Source of the DNA: Myxococcota bacterium
GTDB lineage: Bacteria; Myxococcota_A; Polyangia; Polyangiales; Houyiibacteriaceae
Assembly (NCBI GenBank): GCA_028284955.1
Contig: JANQQS010000042.1
Span: forward strand, 1-64,000
Direction: 5' to 3'
Length of the DNA stretch: 64,000 bases
Both the position numbers and the translations under genes were made by a program. This document shows positions 61,069 through 64,000 of the stretch, in pieces (position 1 is the first letter of the stretch; every line of letters starts with the position of its first letter). Under the pieces are notes generated by a model. It did no database searches. It worked only from the letters and a program-made list of their open reading frames with translations, and was not told the origin of the DNA.

Positions 61069-62949
61069 CTAGCTACGTAATCGTCTCCTGATGATGAGCG
61101 CGAGCGGAGCAATCAGCCACCACAGCGCGGTCGGGGCATCCGGGTTCGGTTTCGTCGTGACAGCGCAACCGAGCGCGCCTCCTGAAACGCCAGGGCTGAC
61201 CGCGGCGTCGAGGTACGCGGGAACGCCGTCTCCGTCGAAATCGAGCGCATCGTTCGGGTCGCCATCTTCGTTCGGGTCGGCTCCTTCTTCGACGGTCGGT
61301 CGGCCGTCGCCGTCGTCGTCGTCGTCGAGATAGTCGTCTACGCCGTCCCCGTCGGTGTCGCCGTTTTCGATTTCATGCCGGGTCAGTATTCCGTCGCCAT
61401 CGTCGTCGGTGTCCAAGAAGTCTGGTCGACCGTCCCCGTCCGTATCGGGGCAGGTCTCGGGCATCGACACGTCGTCGCATTCTTCGGAATCGTTGACTCC
61501 GTCTCGGTCGCGATCGTTTGTTTCGTCGGTGGGTTCGCGGTCGGTTGACGACATCGGATCCAGATAGTCCGGAACGCCATCTTCGTCTTCGTCGGGGCAA
61601 GGGTTTGCGCCATCCGCGCATTCCACAGAGTCATTTCGACCATCGCCGTCGCTGTCGACGTCCTGCCAGTTTACGTTTCCATCGCCGTCTATGTCGTTTC
61701 CGTGGGTGGATCCGTCGGCTGCTTCCTGAGCGGTGGGAATGCCATCGCCGTCGTCATCTGGGTCGAGGTGATCGGGGCTGCCGTCGTTGTCGGTGTCGAC
61801 ATCCTCCGAGGGGCGCTCACTGCGCGTCGGCACGCTGTCCCCATCGTCGTCTGGATCCAGGTAATTGGCGACTCCGTCGTTATCCAGGTCTTCGCAGGCG
61901 CTTGGATCGCTACACTCCAACTCTGTCGGCACGCTGTCCCCGTCGTCGTCGGGGTCGCGGTAGTCGGGCGTGCCATCGTCATCGGTATCGACCGCATCGT
62001 CCGGTTGGCCATCGCCGTCCACGTCTGGCTGCTCGTCCGCGGTCGGAATCCCATCCCCGTCGTCGTCGGGATCAGCGATGTCCGGCGTGCCATCGCCGTC
62101 CGAATCGCGGCTATCTCCGCAGCTGGCTCCTTCGTAGAGGTCCGCCACGCCGTCGCCGTCGCTGTCGCTGTCGCTGTCGCCGTTTCCCGATGTGACGGGA
62201 AGCAGGACATCGCCGCCCAACACCTCAAACGCGGAGGTGCTTAGTGTGATGTTGTTGCATGGGCCTCCGAGGCGGCTCATTCCTTCGAAGTTCGAGCAAT
62301 CGATTCCATCGTATCCGTCCACATGGCTCGGAGCGTACATAATCTCGAGAGGGTCCGCCGAGCAGTTGTGGTTGGTCGACCAGTCGATGCGAATCGGATA
62401 GAGGCCCGGCGCTCCAAATGTGACGAACCGGTAGCGCTTCCAATTGCGACTGATCCATCCGAACTCTTGAACCACCACGCCGCCAATGGTGACCCGAACC
62501 GCATCGTTCGAGTGAACGCCGAGAGTCCAGTTGACGGGCATTCCCGCTGTTCCCCGCACATTGATCAAGCCTTCCACGCGCATCGCGTTGCTGCCCGTTC
62601 CAGATGTTCCGGGCCAGTCCGCTCCTCCTCCGATCTCGCCGCGGGAGTTGCAGCGGTCGTTGAGCCGGTCGACGTTGACGGCTGGAAAACGCACATTGTC
62701 CACAAACTCCGCGACATCCGGGAGGGTGGGATCATCGATGCGGGCCTGAAAATAGTCGAGGTTGTCGGGGTCGTGCGGGTCTGGCCCGGTGGTGAGGCTG
62801 ACCGACTGCGCGCAGACTCCCGAAACGGCGGGCGACTCAATCGGTGCTCCGATACTGGCCTCGGCTGGGATATCCAGCTGCGCCATAGCGGGCACGGCGG
62901 AACCGAGGATTGTTGAAAAGGCCACAATACTAAGCGGGAACTTCGTCAT
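61069..62949 (-). CDS. secreted TSP3-repeat protein with PA14-like domain and MYXO-CTERM-like tail
   Basis: A signal peptide (MTKFPLSIVAFSTILGSAVPAMA) is followed by a PA14-like beta domain (residues about 100-210: GMPVNWTLGVHSNDAVRVTI and GLYPIRIDWSTN). Then come about a dozen thrombospondin-type-3 calcium repeats (DxDxDGxxD, to residue 580) and the tail GALGCAVTT...ALWWLIAPLALIIRRRLRS. The tail, with Gly-Cys, one membrane span and an Arg cluster, resembles MYXO-CTERM sorting signals, so the protein is expected to be surface-anchored after processing. ATG 62949 was chosen for the signal peptide. Confidence 0.88.
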   Translation of the reverse strand: MTKFPLSIVAFSTILGSAVPAMAQLDIPAEASIGAPIESPAVSGVCAQSVSLTTGPDPHDPDNLDYFQARIDDPTLPDVAEFVDNVRFPAVNVDRLNDRCNSRGEIGGGADWPGTSGTGSNAMRVEGLINVRGTAGMPVNWTLGVHSNDAVRVTIGGVVVQEFGWISRNWKRYRFVTFGAPGLYPIRIDWSTNHNCSADPLEIMYAPSHVDGYDGIDCSNFEGMSRLGGPCNNITLSTSAFEVLGGDVLLPVTSGNGDSDSDSDGDGVADLYEGASCGDSRDSDGDGTPDIADPDDDGDGIPTADEQPDVDGDGQPDDAVDTDDDGTPDYRDPDDDGDSVPTELECSDPSACEDLDNDGVANYLDPDDDGDSVPTRSERPSEDVDTDNDGSPDHLDPDDDGDGIPTAQEAADGSTHGNDIDGDGNVNWQDVDSDGDGRNDSVECADGANPCPDEDEDGVPDYLDPMSSTDREPTDETNDRDRDGVNDSEECDDVSMPETCPDTDGDGRPDFLDTDDDGDGILTRHEIENGDTDGDGVDDYLDDDDDGDGRPTVEEGADPNEDGDPNDALDFDGDGVPAYLDAAVSPGVSGGALGCAVTTKPNPDAPTALWWLIAPLALIIRRRLRS

Positions 62950-63017
62950 GGGTCCGAACATACAAACTTGCGCGAACGGATCAACCCGACGGCGTCCACA
63001 TGAATTGCCGGACTTTT

Positions 63018-64000
63018 TCAGTTCCACTCTTCGTCGCTTACCGGCTTCACCTCGCGCGAAAGAGGCTGCCGCATCCAGGTTTCGAGTGCAGCCTCGAGCG
63101 CCACCACGCGTTCGCGCAGAATTTCGGTCTTTAGCCGATCTGATAGACCTTTCGCGAGGGTTTGCAGATGAAGCTGTCGTTCCCGCCAAAGATCCTGGGT
63201 CAGCAGCGACAATGTTCGTTTGAGTTCAAATAGCTGACTGCGCGCCGAGCGATAGGCCAAGTCGACTCGCCCTGTTTTGTCACGCACGGCAATGGTATTT
63301 GGCCAATCCCACCACAGCGTGATGAAGCCGGCGACCTGCATACGTTCCCGGCTGCCCATGGTATTTGACGGCGCAAAAATAGATACGTCTTCGCGACGCG
63401 TGGAGCCTGGTGTGCGAGCCCGAAATCGCATGTGCACGCTGGGTAGCCGGAAGCTTCGATATTGGGTCTTCCAATCTTTTTGGATTGCAGCTTCGTGCAG
63501 ATCGTTCTCGTAAAGCACTCGTTCCACAACGTTTCGCAGCGGTGGCGTTCGGTGTAGTCGTCGTTTTGCCCAACTCTGACTTTTGCGATCGAGGGTCGGC
63601 ATTTGTTGAGGAACAGGAGCCGTAGTCCAGATGGCTCCGCCGTCGAGAATCCACCACTGTGGCGACGCTCCCGAGTTTGGACGGGTTGCCCGCATTCGAG
63701 AAATCAATCGTCGGGTCATGCCGACCAAAAAAGGTTGCCACGTTTCTCCGTTATCGTCTGATGAATACACAAAGGTGGTGGGTTTCGTCACTCGTCGCAC
63801 CACTGACGAAATATCCGTATTGGCCAGGCCTGGGCTGAACGCTTTGGGAAGCGATGCATCGGGCAAAGGAAACGGTTTTGCGTTGCGTGCTGCGACCACG
63901 ATGCGCGTGCCTCCGCGTTCGTTTTGGCCAACCGTGACCTGGCGAATGGTGTGGCGACCGAAAAAGCTCGTGTCTATGTTGTTCCACGACGTGCCGCTGT
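63018..64000 (-). CDS. Asp-box/BNR-repeat protein, 5' end outside the window
   Basis: The frame is open to the window edge, so the N-terminus is missing. The upstream part reads WNNIDTSFFGRHTIRQVTVG, then VVAARNAKPFPLPD and the Asp-box SSDDNGETWQPFL, which is a BNR repeat of sialidase-like propellers. The C-terminal 100 residues form a long helical segment (RSQLFELKRTLSLL...DRLKTEILRERVVALEAALETW) with coiled-coil character. It lies 68 bases upstream of the TSP3-repeat gene on the same strand, so the two may be cotranscribed. The function is unknown. Confidence 0.7.
   Translation of the reverse strand, partial: SGTSWNNIDTSFFGRHTIRQVTVGQNERGGTRIVVAARNAKPFPLPDASLPKAFSPGLANTDISSVVRRVTKPTTFVYSSDDNGETWQPFLVGMTRRLISRMRATRPNSGASPQWWILDGGAIWTTAPVPQQMPTLDRKSQSWAKRRLHRTPPLRNVVERVLYENDLHEAAIQKDWKTQYRSFRLPSVHMRFRARTPGSTRREDVSIFAPSNTMGSRERMQVAGFITLWWDWPNTIAVRDKTGRVDLAYRSARSQLFELKRTLSLLTQDLWRERQLHLQTLAKGLSDRLKTEILRERVVALEAALETWMRQPLSREVKPVSDEEWN

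Noticed and set aside
1-64000. tRNA, rRNA, insertion sequences or prophage
   Set aside because: I checked intergenic regions by eye for tRNA-like ends, transposase or integrase motifs and att-like duplications and found none that convinced me. A covariance-model scan would be needed to exclude small RNAs.

Overview
The window looks like a chromosomal segment of a member of the Myxococcota (deltaproteobacterial lineage) with moderately high GC. The reasons are: many lipoproteins with SxxC/GxxC lipoboxes, thrombospondin-type-3 calcium repeats, a secreted protein ending in a MYXO-CTERM-like tail (Gly-Cys, one membrane span, Arg cluster), several Ser/Thr kinases and hybrid histidine kinases, and PHA-type, ArsA-type and CcmC-type genes. 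No rRNA, tRNA, CRISPR array, prophage or insertion sequence was recognised, and the taxon is an inference from gene content.

Layout. 1-16.3 kb is an accessory, secretome-rich region. It holds the tail of a plus-strand gene, a lipoprotein, an O-methyltransferase, a RelE/ParE-type toxin-antitoxin pair whose toxin is frameshifted, a GrpB protein, a VWA lipoprotein, Cys-rich and large lipoproteins, two secreted trypsin-like proteases and a chloramphenicol-acetyltransferase-like enzyme. 16.2-18.1 kb carries a degenerate histidine kinase next to a lipoprotein kinase of the FAM20/PI3K-like fold. 18.3-28 kb is metabolic: acyl-CoA dehydrogenase, a CcmC/CcmD haem-export pair with a small membrane protein, an ArsA-like ATPase, GcvPB, adenosine deaminase, a DHH protein and an ammonium channel followed by a porin.

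30-35.6 kb has a 5'-nucleotidase-like lipoprotein and then a compact operon of [2Fe-2S] flavoreductase, MerR regulator and ferritin-like diiron oxygenase, with a dyad in front of it. 36-49 kb is housekeeping and regulation: RpoD-family sigma factor, DusB, a PHA-granule protein, BipA, an EAL/HDOD protein, a Ser/Thr kinase, two adjacent ArsA-like ATPases, a UbiA-type prenyltransferase and a CNNM/CorC protein coupled to an unknown gene.

49-51.6 kb holds an isolated FliO-like/SctR(FliP) pair joined by a GTGA overlap to a voltage-gated K+ channel. 52-57.2 kb is a signalling module: receiver, CHASE8-like hybrid kinase, outer-membrane barrel and YfiR. It resembles YfiBNR, but with a histidine kinase in place of the diguanylate cyclase. 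58-61 kb has a NarL-type two-component pair and a Ser/Thr kinase. The end carries the MYXO-CTERM/TSP3 surface protein and an Asp-box protein cut by the window edge.

A window-wide peculiarity is ten short tandem arrays with units of 15-18 bp. They have mostly unrelated sequences and lie in protein linkers, C-termini and intergenic DNA. Starts were adjusted where a lipobox, signal peptide, homologous N-terminus or ribosome-binding site argued for a different codon.
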